Shown here piece by piece: positions 17,379 through 26,000 of a DNA stretch of 64,000 bases (its first letter is position 1; each line of letters starts with the position of its first letter). This stretch comes from Pelagihabitans pacificus. GTDB taxonomy: Bacteria > Bacteroidota > Bacteroidia > Flavobacteriales > Flavobacteriaceae. The notes beneath the pieces were generated by a model. That model was not told the DNA's origin. It did no database searches and saw nothing but the letters and a program-made list of their open reading frames with translations. The translations under genes were made by a program, and so were the position numbers. Location of the stretch: positions 62,001-126,000 of the forward strand of contig NZ_VIKU02000004.1 in NCBI RefSeq assembly GCF_009371985.2, given 5' to 3'.

Positions 17379-18017
17379 ATGGACGAATTAGTCAAAAGCG
17401 CTTTAGAAGAATACTTTTCCGATTTTAAAGAGTATCACATAATTATATTGATTTCATTTACTGTAATTATTGCTTTACTACAAATAATTCAATCTTATAT
17501 AGTTTCTAAAAAAATTGAGAAGGTTAAAAATGATTTGAAAAAATCCGAAATCAAATTCTCAAAATACAATCAGTTACAAGTTGAAGCATTGAGCGAGATT
17601 TATCCCGTGCTAGCAGATTTACTGGTAAATACAGTCATAATAAAATCTGAATTTGACAAAGCATCGCCGGAACGAATTAACTCATTAGCTGAAAATTGGG
17701 GAAAATCATTTAATGAAACATTCCACTATTTCACTCAAAAGCAGTATATATTGACCAAAAGTATTAATTCGAAATATGCAATATTAATAGGGAACCTTAT
17801 AAAAATGAATGCCTATGTAAGGGCGGAGAAACAACTAAGTTTACTGTACCTTACTTTAAATAACGGGGAGGTTGAATTTAAGGGAGACGATGAGGAAAGA
17901 AATAAATTATCTGATGAATTAAGTGAGATAAAAAAAGATGAGGTAATGTCAGAAACAATTGATTCAATTTCTGGTTTAAAATCGGAGATTCAGTATTATT
18001 TCGAAAAAATGGAATGA
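17379..18017 (+). CDS. single-pass membrane protein with coiled coil
   Basis: A 212-residue protein. Residues 1-18 are acidic and 19-42 form one transmembrane helix (HIIILISFTVIIALLQIIQ). Residues 43-75 are a Lys/Glu-rich coiled coil (SKKIEKVKNDLKKSEIKFSK), and the rest is helical. No enzyme motif and no family recognised. This plan (one helix, then a cytoplasmic coiled coil) is common among accessory proteins of defence islands and phage-resistance loci, but function is not shown. Flanked by the perfect 9-base inverted repeat TTGGCACAA (17348-17356) and TTGTGCCAA (18023-18031). Confidence 0.7.
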   Translation: MDELVKSALEEYFSDFKEYHIIILISFTVIIALLQIIQSYIVSKKIEKVKNDLKKSEIKFSKYNQLQVEALSEIYPVLADLLVNTVIIKSEFDKASPERINSLAENWGKSFNETFHYFTQKQYILTKSINSKYAILIGNLIKMNAYVRAEKQLSLLYLTLNNGEVEFKGDDEERNKLSDELSEIKKDEVMSETIDSISGLKSEIQYYFEKME

Positions 18018-18022
18018 ATAAC

Positions 18023-18250
18023 TTGTGCCAACAAAACCTATAAACAATACGGGCTTGGGCTTCGTCGCAGGGGTTGTGTATTTTTATGAAGTCCGCAAAA
18101 TCTTTGGGATTTAGCTTTGGATAAAAAAGAAAAAGCAAAACAATAAGCTTTATCTTTGTGCGCAGACGGAAACTGGACAGCGGGCCAACTCGCGTGCTGC
18201 TGTCGCAGACGGCGTACCTCCACACTACGCTTATCTAAACCGTTAGCAAC
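18023..18250 (+). repeat. inter-unit hairpin element C
   Basis: From TTGTGCCAA to GTTAGCAAC (18242-18250). Its centre (18088-18165) matches the centre of element A: GAAGTCCGC, a GATTTAGCTTTGGA run, then CAATAAGCTTTA and GCGCA. Its right arm CACTACGCTTA ends in ACCGTTAGC. A long imperfect palindrome. Confidence 0.6.
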
Positions 18251-18266
18251 CATAACATGTCATATT

Positions 18267-18815
18267 ATGTCATCACGAGTTTCGACATTTGAAGAGCTTA
18301 AAATTGGAAATTTTGAATATTTATTTATCGTAGTTGAATGGAATGATTATCAGGGTCGTGTAGCAACAGAAATTGAAAAACATACCGATACCTTTGGTGC
18401 TCATTTGGGTATAAAAGGATTAATTGTAAAAGCTTATAAAAAAGCCACCTATAGTACAGCTGATCAAGTTTTGCAAAAGAATTGGCCTAAGGACATCCAA
18501 AAAAAACTAAAACGTTCACAGGACCCAATTATTATCATCATCGAAAACGACTTTTCCTCGTTTGATCCTGAAAATAATCGGTGGGCCCTAATTGAATTTG
18601 TTGGTTTTTACAAAAAGACAGATGGTATTCCTAAATTATTTGACACTCTTGCCACAATTACGAGTAAAGAGGAAAATTTGTTTGACTTTCTTAAAAAGTA
18701 TAAAAAGAAAGGCTCCGTAAAAAAGATACTAAAATATTTTGAATTCAAGCCCGGTATATTGGGATTCTCAATAAATGGGAATGCAATAATTGAGGACTTA
18801 CTTGATATAGATTAG
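18267..18815 (+). CDS. hypothetical protein of cassette unit 4
   Basis: A 182-residue soluble protein, started at the ATG of MSSRVSTFEELKIG because everything upstream in the frame is hairpin element C. It reads FEYLFIVVEWNDYQGRV, LIVKAYKKATYSTADQVL, IIIIIENDFSSFDPENNRW, FVGFYKKTDGIPKLFDTLA, suggesting an alpha/beta fold. The Lys-rich C-terminal third ends NAIIEDLLDID. No family recognised. Bounded by GTTAGCAA (left) and TTGCCAAC (right, 18822-18829), which pair in 7 of 8 positions. Confidence 0.68.
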   Translation: MSSRVSTFEELKIGNFEYLFIVVEWNDYQGRVATEIEKHTDTFGAHLGIKGLIVKAYKKATYSTADQVLQKNWPKDIQKKLKRSQDPIIIIIENDFSSFDPENNRWALIEFVGFYKKTDGIPKLFDTLATITSKEENLFDFLKKYKKKGSVKKILKYFEFKPGILGFSINGNAIIEDLLDID

Positions 18816-18821
18816 AAACGT

Positions 18822-18829
18822 TTGCCAAC
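18822..18829 (+). repeat. right inverted repeat of unit 4
   Basis: TTGCCAAC after the unit 4 gene pairs with GTTAGCAA upstream of it (7 of 8 bases, one G-T type change). It begins a further imperfect hairpin region to about 18945. Confidence 0.45.
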
Positions 18830-18953
18830 AACGCCTTCTATGCTTGCGCATAATTGCTATCTCAGTTCTTAATAATTCACAACAGTAAGGTTTGCGAGAT
18901 GAAGTGCTGGCTTATAGCCAAACGATTGCAAGCTCAAGAAAACCATTTTCAAA

Positions 18954-19289
18954 TTGAAGGAAACGAACTGTCCACTTGATGGTACTACATTACTTCTAAA
19001 AAGGGGCACGCCTTGCGGGGAAGGTGGAGCTGATGATTTTGAGTTGGACCATTTCGAGGAACATAGGGTTCATGAATGTGTTGTATACCATGGATTGAAA
19101 TTAGTGTTAGGTGATTTTTACGACGTGGATTTTGGTTCCTATGACCCAACCTACTTTGGCTTTGAAAAAAGGAAGCGTATGGGTTACGAAGATTTTGAAT
19201 GGGTTCGAGAAGTTACAGATACAAGAAGGAGAGAAGGGAAGTACTGTCCCGAGTGTCACTATAAGATGCCTCTTCTTACATTCGTCTAG
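18954..19289 (+). CDS. small Cys-rich protein, probable zinc ribbon
   Basis: A 111-residue protein with a TTG start (18954). The N-terminal NCPLDGTTLL and the C-terminal YCPECHYKMP could supply cysteines for one zinc site. The middle is acidic and aromatic (DVDFGSYDPTYFGFEKRKR). No named family recognised. It is only two bases from the next reading frame (19292). Function unknown. Confidence 0.5.
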   Translation: MKETNCPLDGTTLLLKRGTPCGEGGADDFELDHFEEHRVHECVVYHGLKLVLGDFYDVDFGSYDPTYFGFEKRKRMGYEDFEWVREVTDTRRREGKYCPECHYKMPLLTFV

Positions 19290-19291
19290 GA

Positions 19292-19816
19292 TTGCCGCAT
19301 CAAAAACGGAAAATAACGATCAACGTTCTAATAATTACGAAAACCCTTCTATTCCTAAGTACCTTCTTTATAGCGCACGCCTTTACGAAAACTGTTTCGG
19401 CACAGGATGCCCCTGCGGCGGAATCGATTCGCCAGGAAATTCTGGCGCACGGCGATAGCATCAGAAAAGCCTTCGGCGATTCGGACCTACATCGTATTCG
19501 TTTGCTTCATCACCCCGAGGTTGTCAAAGCCCTTGGGTATAACGATGTCAAAAATGGCAGGGAGGAGGTTATAAAGGGTATATCCGAGACCTTACAAAAC
19601 TTTAGGCTCGATTTTGTCCAGAACGATGTGGAAAATATATGGATCCGGGACGGTATCGCGATCGAGCAGACGCGTTTTTCGATACAGGGAACCCCAAGAG
19701 ATGGGGGTGAACCCTTTGTATTTAAAGGGCGAACGATGGTCACGTATGTACGGTCAAAGGAGAGTCCGACCGGCTGGGCCACCATTCGGGAAATTATCCA
19801 ACCCGCTACCGAATAG
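19292..19816 (+). CDS. secreted NTF2/SnoaL-like (DUF4440) protein
   Basis: A 174-residue exported protein with a TTG start (19292-19294) and a signal peptide around residues 11-38 (LIITKTLLFLSTFFIAHAF, ending VSAQ). The mature part has the NTF2-like cone-fold pattern: a helix with ILAHGDSIRKAFGDSDLHRI, LLHHPEVVKALGYNDVKNGREEVIKGI, then the strands DGIAIEQTRFSIQG and FVFKGRTMVTYVR. Such proteins are small ligand-binding or isomerase-like domains; substrate unknown. Codon use is closer to the chromosome than to the AT-rich units on its left. A junction motif copy follows it at 19822. Confidence 0.75.
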   Translation: MPHQKRKITINVLIITKTLLFLSTFFIAHAFTKTVSAQDAPAAESIRQEILAHGDSIRKAFGDSDLHRIRLLHHPEVVKALGYNDVKNGREEVIKGISETLQNFRLDFVQNDVENIWIRDGIAIEQTRFSIQGTPRDGGEPFVFKGRTMVTYVRSKESPTGWATIREIIQPATE

Positions 19817-19821
19817 CGAAC

Positions 19822-19836
19822 GTTCAATAAAACGAT
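19822..19836 (+). repeat. junction motif copy 3
   Basis: GTTCAATAAAACGAT, six bases after the stop of the DUF4440-like gene. Same variant as the copy at 30828. Confidence 0.65.
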
Positions 19837-19973
19837 TTTTAAATTATTTGAAGTAATTTACAAAGAGTCGTACAAAAGGTTGGTGAAGCTCGGACGTCAA
19901 AGAGAATTACGCAAAAGTATAGCCTTGGCCTGGGGGCTGGATTTCGATTCATTCAATAATAAAAAATCATACT

Positions 19974-20090
19974 ATGTTCGATAATGCAAGTTGGTTGGAA
20001 ACGTTTGGGGTTTTCTTGGCGTTAGCTGTGTTTTGGGTAGTAGGCCTCTTGATTACCGGTAAAATTAATACTGGTCGTAAGAGAAAATAA
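19974..20090 (+). CDS. 38-residue single-helix membrane peptide
   Basis: Frame MFDNASWLETFGVFLAL, then AVFWVVGLLI and a basic tail TGKINTGRKRK. The plan is a short periplasmic or polar start, one transmembrane helix and a positive cytoplasmic end, fitting the positive-inside rule. It is alone between junction motifs at 19822 and 20729, with CsbD facing it. Family unknown. Confidence 0.5.
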   Translation: MFDNASWLETFGVFLALAVFWVVGLLITGKINTGRKRK

Positions 20091-20311
20091 TTCATGATAT
20101 GCAATGAAGAGCAGTGATTTTATCCCTTCTCGGACCGTACCCATACAAAATAGGCTAGCTTTTCTGTAGGTAGTAAGGGATTACCCATCCTCCGATATTT
20201 TACAAGTTCAATATACCTCGTAGAAAATTTAGTTTACCTATTTGGATTCTTAGGCTGTGTGGAAGTGTGGTAAAGCGTAAAAGTCCAAATAGACGCTAGC
20301 TATACTAAATA
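20091..20311. other. intergenic stretch without a gene
   Basis: Between the small membrane peptide and the CsbD terminator. No coding frame or RNA gene seen. Confidence 0.4.
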
Positions 20312-20331
20312 AATCCCGCCTAGGCGGGATT
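20312..20331. terminator. perfect palindrome after the CsbD gene
   Basis: AATCCCGCC followed directly by its reverse complement GGCGGGATT, with only TA between. Lies 20 bases beyond the CsbD stop codon on that gene's strand and is followed there by an AT-rich run, so it is probably its terminator. Confidence 0.6.
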
Positions 20332-20351
20332 CTTACTAGGTAGGGGATGCT

Positions 20352-20552
20352 TCAGTACTTCATATTGTCCAGGAATTCGTTCACACGCTCCTTGCTTTCT
20401 CCCGTTTTTTTCTGAATACGGCCTACCAACTCATCTTCCTTGCCCTCCTCATAGTCAAGGTCGTCATCGGTAAGCGCTCCCCATTCTTGTTTAATTTTCC
20501 CTTTTGCAATGTTCCAATTGCCTTTTACTTTATCTTTCCATGGTGCGGACAT
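20352..20552 (-). CDS. CsbD-family stress protein
   Basis: A 66-residue protein started at the ATG of MSAPWKDKVKGNW. The family core WKDKVKGNWNIAKGKIKQEWGALTDDDLDYEEGKEDELVGRIQ is clear, with the C-terminal KTGESKERVNEFL. CsbD proteins are small, helical and abundant under general stress; a biochemical role is not established. It is one of few minus-strand genes in the 12-26 kb region. Terminated by the palindrome at 20312-20331. Confidence 0.92.
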   Translation of the reverse strand: MSAPWKDKVKGNWNIAKGKIKQEWGALTDDDLDYEEGKEDELVGRIQKKTGESKERVNEFLDNMKY

Positions 20553-20728
20553 ATTGATATATTTTGAGATTACTAGTGCCATAATCTAGGGAACGCTCCT
20601 CACGAGGCTTACTGCTATCCGATATTTTTTTAACCGTACTACATTCTTGTTTTTAAGCGGGCGTTGCGTAAATTGTTGTATCGGAGGAAGTCGGGAACTG
20701 CCGAATTTATCGACTTTCGTATGATACC

Positions 20729-20746
20729 AAAGTTCAAATGACGGAT
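20729..20746 (+). repeat. junction motif copy 4
   Basis: AAAGTTCAAATGACGGAT, three bases off the consensus. Left border of the toxin-antitoxin unit, whose right border is the copy at 21292. Confidence 0.65.
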
Positions 20747-20770
20747 TAAATCGTTTTAATATCGATATTT

Positions 20771-20790
20771 GTACGTATATTGTACGTATA
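20771..20790 (+). promoter_or_regulatory. probable autoregulatory operator of the toxin-antitoxin pair
   Basis: Tandem direct repeat GTACGTATA at 20771-20779 and 20782-20790, one helical turn apart, 13 bases before the antitoxin start. Each repeat is itself nearly palindromic (GTAC, TACGTA). Placement fits binding by the antitoxin or toxin-antitoxin complex. Confidence 0.55.
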
Positions 20791-20803
20791 AATAGGTGGT
20801 ATC

Positions 20804-21049
20804 ATGATACGTAAGGAATTACATTTGGATGAAAAGATTATTTCAGTCTTAGAAGCAGAAGCTAACAGGCAAAACCGTAGCCTTAAAAATTACTTGGAGT
20901 TTTTAGCGATAGAACAGGCTAAAAAACTGGAAGTACCGTCCAAGGAATATACCGATATGATGGATGATTTATTGAACAGGTTCGATAAGAATGAAATAGA
21001 ATTTTCCACTATTGAAGAAGTAATGAACAGGAATGGCATATCAGATTAA
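20804..21049 (+). CDS. type II antitoxin, ribbon-helix-helix-like
   Basis: An 81-residue protein: a first strand MIRKELHLDEK, then two helices (IISVLEAEANRQNRSLKNYLEFLAIEQAK), the pattern of ribbon-helix-helix DNA-binding antitoxins. The acidic C-terminal tail (DMMDDLLNRFDKNEIEFSTIEEVM) would wrap the toxin. It overlaps the toxin start by 17 bases. The paired repeats just upstream suggest autorepression. Confidence 0.82.
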   Translation: MIRKELHLDEKIISVLEAEANRQNRSLKNYLEFLAIEQAKKLEVPSKEYTDMMDDLLNRFDKNEIEFSTIEEVMNRNGISD

Positions 21050-21305
21050 CGTTTCAAAAGATGCCGAGAAAGATATCCTAATTGCTAAATGTCACTATCG
21101 TATATCTGGTCTAGAGCAAACTTTTGATAGCGATTTTACCAGCCAGATTTCCTACCTAAGGGCCAATCCTTTTCTTTTCCAAATCTACTATCGGAATGTT
21201 AGAAGAGCTCATTTCAATAATTTTAAATATTCCATTCATTTTATTGTTCAAAATAAGGTGGTTTATATCCTAAGGGTCCTACATCATAGGCAAAGGTTCA
21301 AATAA
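21033..21305 (+). CDS. RelE/ParE-family toxin
   Basis: A 90-residue basic protein with the RelE/ParE pattern: AYQINVSKDAEKDILIAKCHYR, FDSDFTSQISYLRANPFLFQIYYRNVRRAHFNNFKYSIHF, and the last strand VVYILRVLHHRQRF. It would act as an mRNA endonuclease (RelE-type) or gyrase inhibitor (ParE-type); the sequence alone does not decide. The stop codon TAA lies inside the junction motif at 21292-21310, so the repeat directly abuts the coding unit. Confidence 0.85.
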   Translation: MAYQINVSKDAEKDILIAKCHYRISGLEQTFDSDFTSQISYLRANPFLFQIYYRNVRRAHFNNFKYSIHFIVQNKVVYILRVLHHRQRFK

Positions 21306-21310
21306 ACGAT
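21292..21310 (+). repeat. junction motif copy 5, supplying the toxin stop codon
   Basis: AAAGGTTCAAATAAACGAT. The toxin frame reads into it and stops at its TAA. Together with copy 4 it bounds the toxin-antitoxin unit exactly. Confidence 0.75.
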
Positions 21311-21347
21311 TATTTTATGAGTAGCAAATAGTGACCACCATGTCCAA

Positions 21348-21359
21348 TTGTTAGCGTTT
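21348..21359 (+). repeat. left inverted repeat of the alpha/beta-hydrolase unit
   Basis: TTGTTAGCGTTT. Its perfect 12-base reverse complement AAACGCTAACAA lies after the hydrolase gene at 22882-22893. GTTAGCG and CGCTAAC resemble integron core sites. Confidence 0.65.
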
Positions 21360-21442
21360 ATTCAGAAAAGCTTTTTGGTAATATCCTATATATTGGGTTT
21401 TGACGGAATCTCTAATAGTCACCTTAAAATAAATATATTAGT

Positions 21443-22837
21443 ATGCGTTCTTGGACAGTTTTAATTTTGGCAGTTCTCTTACATGCGTGTAATACGACTC
21501 CTCCGAATGAAGTTATGGATGGCATTCTAGAAGTCCCTGAAAACCGACTAAATCGCGATTCTAGAACTCTCAAATTGGCATATAAAGTTCTTAAGGCAAA
21601 AAAAGCCGATTCGTTAAAGGCGCCTATTTTATTTTTGGCGGGCGGGCCAGGAGCTCCCACCTTATTTATGGAGGAGTATTGGAAAAATCATCTTCTCCGA
21701 AACGATAGGGATATTGTATTGATGGATCAACGGGGTACAGGTGCGTCCGAAGCAATCTGTATTGACATGGGTAAAGCCATCTTTGCTATCGTGAGACAAG
21801 ACTTAGGGCCTAAAGAAGAATTATTGGCTTTGGACTCAATCTTTAACCTATGTAAGAAGGTTGTCAATCAAAAAGGAGTTGATATGGCTGGATATACTAG
21901 CCAAGAAAATGCTGCTGATTTTGAGGACTTACGCAAAGAATTGGGATATGAACAATGGAACCTATTTGGAGCTTCCTATGGTTCAAGGTTGGGGTTGACC
22001 ATCATGCGCGATTTTCCGAATAGTGTTCGTAGCTCAATCTTTGTAGGCGTTTTTGCTCCAGAATCCCAATTATCTGGAGAAACGATTATCGATTTTGAAA
22101 AATCCCTTTTTGAAGTTCTCAGGCGTTGTGAACAAAATGAGAAATGTAATAGCCGCTATCCCCACCTTAAAAATCGTTTATTAACCCTCCTAAAAAAGTT
22201 AAGGTCGGAACCTTTGCATTTAAACTACGATTCACAACCCTTTGTTCTGAACCGTCGGGATGCCTTACTATTATTACATCACTCTCTTTACAGTCGCTAT
22301 ACAATAGCATATATTCCCAAAATTATTGAAGCGATGGAGAAAAATGAATTAGAACCCATCAGCAACGCCTTGCAACGCCTTGAATTCATTTACAACCTTG
22401 TTAATTGGCCGATGAACAATTCGATCATGGCCTATGAAGAACTGCCCTTTATCGATAGTCTTAAAATAAATAATGCTCGGAGTAAATCTGAGCTAGGTTT
22501 CGACATTATGACCTTTGAAGGGTTTAACTCCCTGTCGGATTGGCATCCATTCAGGGCTGAGGTTCTTGAAAACCAACCCGTGATTTCAGAAATACCTACA
22601 TTGATGGCTTCGGGCAGTTTAGACCCCGTAACTCCCATTAGTAATGCCAACGAAGCTTTAAGGTATTTAAAAAATGGTCATGGAGTCATTTTTCCAGATG
22701 AAAGTCATGATTTGGCTAACCCTTGTTTCCTTGAGATAGCCGAAGATTTTCTTAACAATCCTTTCCATAAACCGGACGTGGATTGTAGCTCAAGAAAGCA
22801 ACCACTTGAATGGGATTTACACAACCCATCTCAATAA
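21443..22837 (+). CDS. alpha/beta-hydrolase lipoprotein, S33 peptidase-like
   Basis: A 464-residue protein with a lipoprotein signal (VLLHACNTT). The oxyanion region is APILFLAGGPGAPT, then DIVLMDQRGTGASE, typical of proline-iminopeptidase/tricorn-like S33 hydrolases. The nucleophile elbow is FGASYGSRL (G-x-S-x-G), the acid is in ASGSLDPVTP, and the histidine in FPDESHDLANPC. Probably a periplasmic aminopeptidase or esterase anchored in a membrane. It is enclosed by a perfect 12-base inverted repeat and stands as a single-gene unit. Confidence 0.87.
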   Translation: MRSWTVLILAVLLHACNTTPPNEVMDGILEVPENRLNRDSRTLKLAYKVLKAKKADSLKAPILFLAGGPGAPTLFMEEYWKNHLLRNDRDIVLMDQRGTGASEAICIDMGKAIFAIVRQDLGPKEELLALDSIFNLCKKVVNQKGVDMAGYTSQENAADFEDLRKELGYEQWNLFGASYGSRLGLTIMRDFPNSVRSSIFVGVFAPESQLSGETIIDFEKSLFEVLRRCEQNEKCNSRYPHLKNRLLTLLKKLRSEPLHLNYDSQPFVLNRRDALLLLHHSLYSRYTIAYIPKIIEAMEKNELEPISNALQRLEFIYNLVNWPMNNSIMAYEELPFIDSLKINNARSKSELGFDIMTFEGFNSLSDWHPFRAEVLENQPVISEIPTLMASGSLDPVTPISNANEALRYLKNGHGVIFPDESHDLANPCFLEIAEDFLNNPFHKPDVDCSSRKQPLEWDLHNPSQ

Positions 22838-22881
22838 AAAATGGCCTACTCTAACGGAATCTCCACTCTGTCGAAAACAAC

Positions 22882-22893
22882 AAACGCTAACAA
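22882..22893 (+). repeat. right inverted repeat of the alpha/beta-hydrolase unit
   Basis: AAACGCTAACAA, exact reverse complement of 21348-21359. A short GC-containing hairpin region follows and ends in the junction motif at 22929. Confidence 0.65.
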
Positions 22894-22928
22894 AACCTCC
22901 TAGGAAAAGCCCTGGTACAGTTTTCTCT

Positions 22929-22946
22929 AAAGTTCAAATAACCGAT
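22929..22946 (+). repeat. junction motif copy 6
   Basis: AAAGTTCAAATAACCGAT, one base off the consensus, between the hydrolase unit and the AsmA-family gene. Confidence 0.75.
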
Positions 22947-23074
22947 TGTTGCACGTAATAGCAACTTAAAAAGCGCAGCTGCCCAGATCTAAATTCCGGG
23001 CCAAACAATACGAAGGCCTACGAATTCGTTATTTTTTAAACGCAATAGCTTTCTAACTATTAAATGCATCTGCC

Positions 23075-26000
23075 TTGAAGCTCAAAAAACGCTGGAAACG
23101 GATTTTACTGGCACTCATCTTTATACCAATCCTATTCATAGGAAGCCTATTGCTTTATGTTCAAAGCAATCAATCTGAAATTATCAAAGGAGAGCTCGCC
23201 AAAGTAAACCAAGAACACAAGGGACTTATTACCGTAGGCGATAGCCAGTTATCGCTATTCGGCAATTTTCCGGACCTCTCCATAAAACTATATGACGTTC
23301 AAATCTTTGAAAGCAAAGCGGTCGGTGCACCCCTTATTATGAAGGTTAAGGACATTTACGTCGGCTTCAATCTTTGGGATATGGTCGGCGGAAACTACGA
23401 CATTCACTCCTTAAGGGTAGAAGACGGCGTTTTTAATATGGTCATTCACCAAGATAATACCTCCAATATCGAAAATTCCTTGGCCACCACTTCTGAGGAT
23501 GGGTCGGCCACTACCAACATTCACCTAAACAAGATCCGATTAAAAAACCTGGATGTCCACACCCTGGATGAAGCCACCAATACCGATGTTGAAAAGTTCA
23601 TTTATGAAGCCATAGGGGGCTTTCGTGTTCAAGACAGTATCATCGCCGGGCACATCGACACCGAATTGGAACTGAACGTAATCAAAGATGGGGACACCAC
23701 TTTTATCCGCAAGAAGCATTTCGAAATTCACACCGACCTCGTATTCAATGAATCCACAGGGATACTGGACATATCCCCCTCTGGAATTGTCATGGAGAAT
23801 GGTGATTTTGAGCTTGAGGGGTCCATAGATACCCAAAACGATGTAAACCTTGACTTGGCCATAAAAGGAACCAAGCCCAATTTTGATATGCTGATTGCCT
23901 TTGCCCCATCGGATGCGATTCCCTTCTTGGAGAAATACAGAAATGCGGGGGAAATCTATTTCAATGCGACGATCAAGGGTCCCGCAAACAAGGGCAACCG
24001 GCCCGCCATCAATGCCGAATTTGGTGCCGGAAAGGCCTTTTTGGAGAATACGGCCAGTGCCAAGAAAATAGACAATATGGGCTTTAGGGGCCATTTTACC
24101 AACGGAGCAAACAGAGATGCCAGTACCATGGAATTTTCGCTGACCGATATGACCGCCTCTCTTGAAAAAGGTGAGTTTCAAGGTGCGCTCTTTGTCAAGA
24201 ATTTCGAATCTCCAGACGTTGAAATGCAAATTGATGCCAATTTCAATCTAGATTTCATCGCAGACTTCCTTGAACTGAAACAGGTACAGAACGCCTCCGG
24301 GAATATTACCTTAAAGATGAATTTTCACGATATCGTTGATATCAATAATCCAGAAATGGCATTGCAGCAACTAAACCGGGCATACTACGCAGCATTGAAG
24401 GTAGAGAACGTACATCTGGAAGCGAAAGACCTTCCTGTTCCCCTAGACACCCTCAATGTGGATCTGGTCATGAATGGCAAAGAGGCCACCCTCAAACAAT
24501 TTGAGCTGTTCATGGGCAATTCGGATGTATCCATAAGCGGTTTTTTGTCAGACCTGCCATCCATTGTACATCACACGGACACCCCCGTGGAAGCCCATTT
24601 GGATATCACCTCCAATTACCTGGATATTGCGGCCTTAACAGGATTTTCGGCGCAGGATTCGACCCAAACCGGATTTGATGAACAGCTTGAACATCTTAGC
24701 CTTGGCCTTTCTTTTGTGGCCGCGGCCAGGGATTTTACCGAATCCGAATATTTGCCGAAAGGGGAATTTTTTATCGATAGTCTGTATGCCGAGTTAAAGC
24801 ACTATCCGCATCGTTTGCATGATTTTCACGCTGATGTGTTGATTGATGAAAAAGACCTCAAAATAGTGGATTTCACGGGTTATATCGACGATAGTGATTT
24901 TCATTTTGATGGGTTGGTACATGATTATGCCTTTTGGATGCAACCCGAACGCAATGGCGATGTAACGCTGGATGTCAATTTGACCTCAAAAAAGGTACGA
25001 CTGGAAGATGTCTTCTCGTACAAGGGAGAAAATTACGTACCGGAAGAGTACCGACATGAAATTTTTGACGATTTGGCATTGCATTTTACCGCTGGCCTGC
25101 ATTACCAGGATGCTGCGCTGCATTCCCTTGATCTTGCCCTTGATAAGCTGGATACCAAGATGAAAGTACATCCGCAACGTTTTCACGATTTTAAGGGCAA
25201 CATCCACTACGAAGACGAACATCTCGTGGTCCATGACTTTCACGGCGAAATTGGATTGACCAATTTTAATGTGGATCTGAATTACTATTTGGGGGACGAT
25301 CCGACCATAAAAAAACGCGATAATTACCTTGGGGTACGCGCCGATTATATTGACTACGATGCCCTTTTTGCTTTTGATCTAAGGCCTCCCCGATCCAAGG
25401 AAGCGGAGGGTTCCACCACCGAAGATGTTTCAGAACACGCTGATGCCTTCAATATATACGAATTGCCATTTACCGATATGCGTTTCAAGGCCGACATCGC
25501 GCACTTCCTTTATCATCGGCTTGACCTTCAAAACATCAAGGCAGATGTAAGAACAACCCCCGATCACTATATCTACATAGACACGCTTACCATGGATGCT
25601 GCCGGGGGAGACATTCGTTTAAGTGGCTATTTTAACGGTAACGATCCAAAACACATTTATATGCAACCTGATTTGGTGATGACCAATGTTGATTTGGAAA
25701 AAGTATTGTTCAAATTTGAAAATTTTGGGCAAGACCACCTTGTTTCAGATAATTTACAGGGAAAACTCACCGCTAGAATTAACGGTAAGATCAGGGTATA
25801 CCCTGATTTGGTACCAGATTTGGATCAGTCTTCCCTAGAAATGGATGTTAAAGTGTTGGATGGAAAATTAAAGAACTACGACCCCATGTTGGCGCTATCG
25901 GATTATATGGGCGATAAAAACCTGCGAAACATTCGGTTTGATACTTTACAAAATAGGTTGGCCATCGACCAAGGAAAAATTAGTATTCCGGCTATGACCA

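Noticed and set aside
14611-18829. Calling the elements true attC sites
   Set aside because: Cores read (G/A)TTNNCA rather than GTTRRRY and no integrase is present, so only 'integron-like' is justified.
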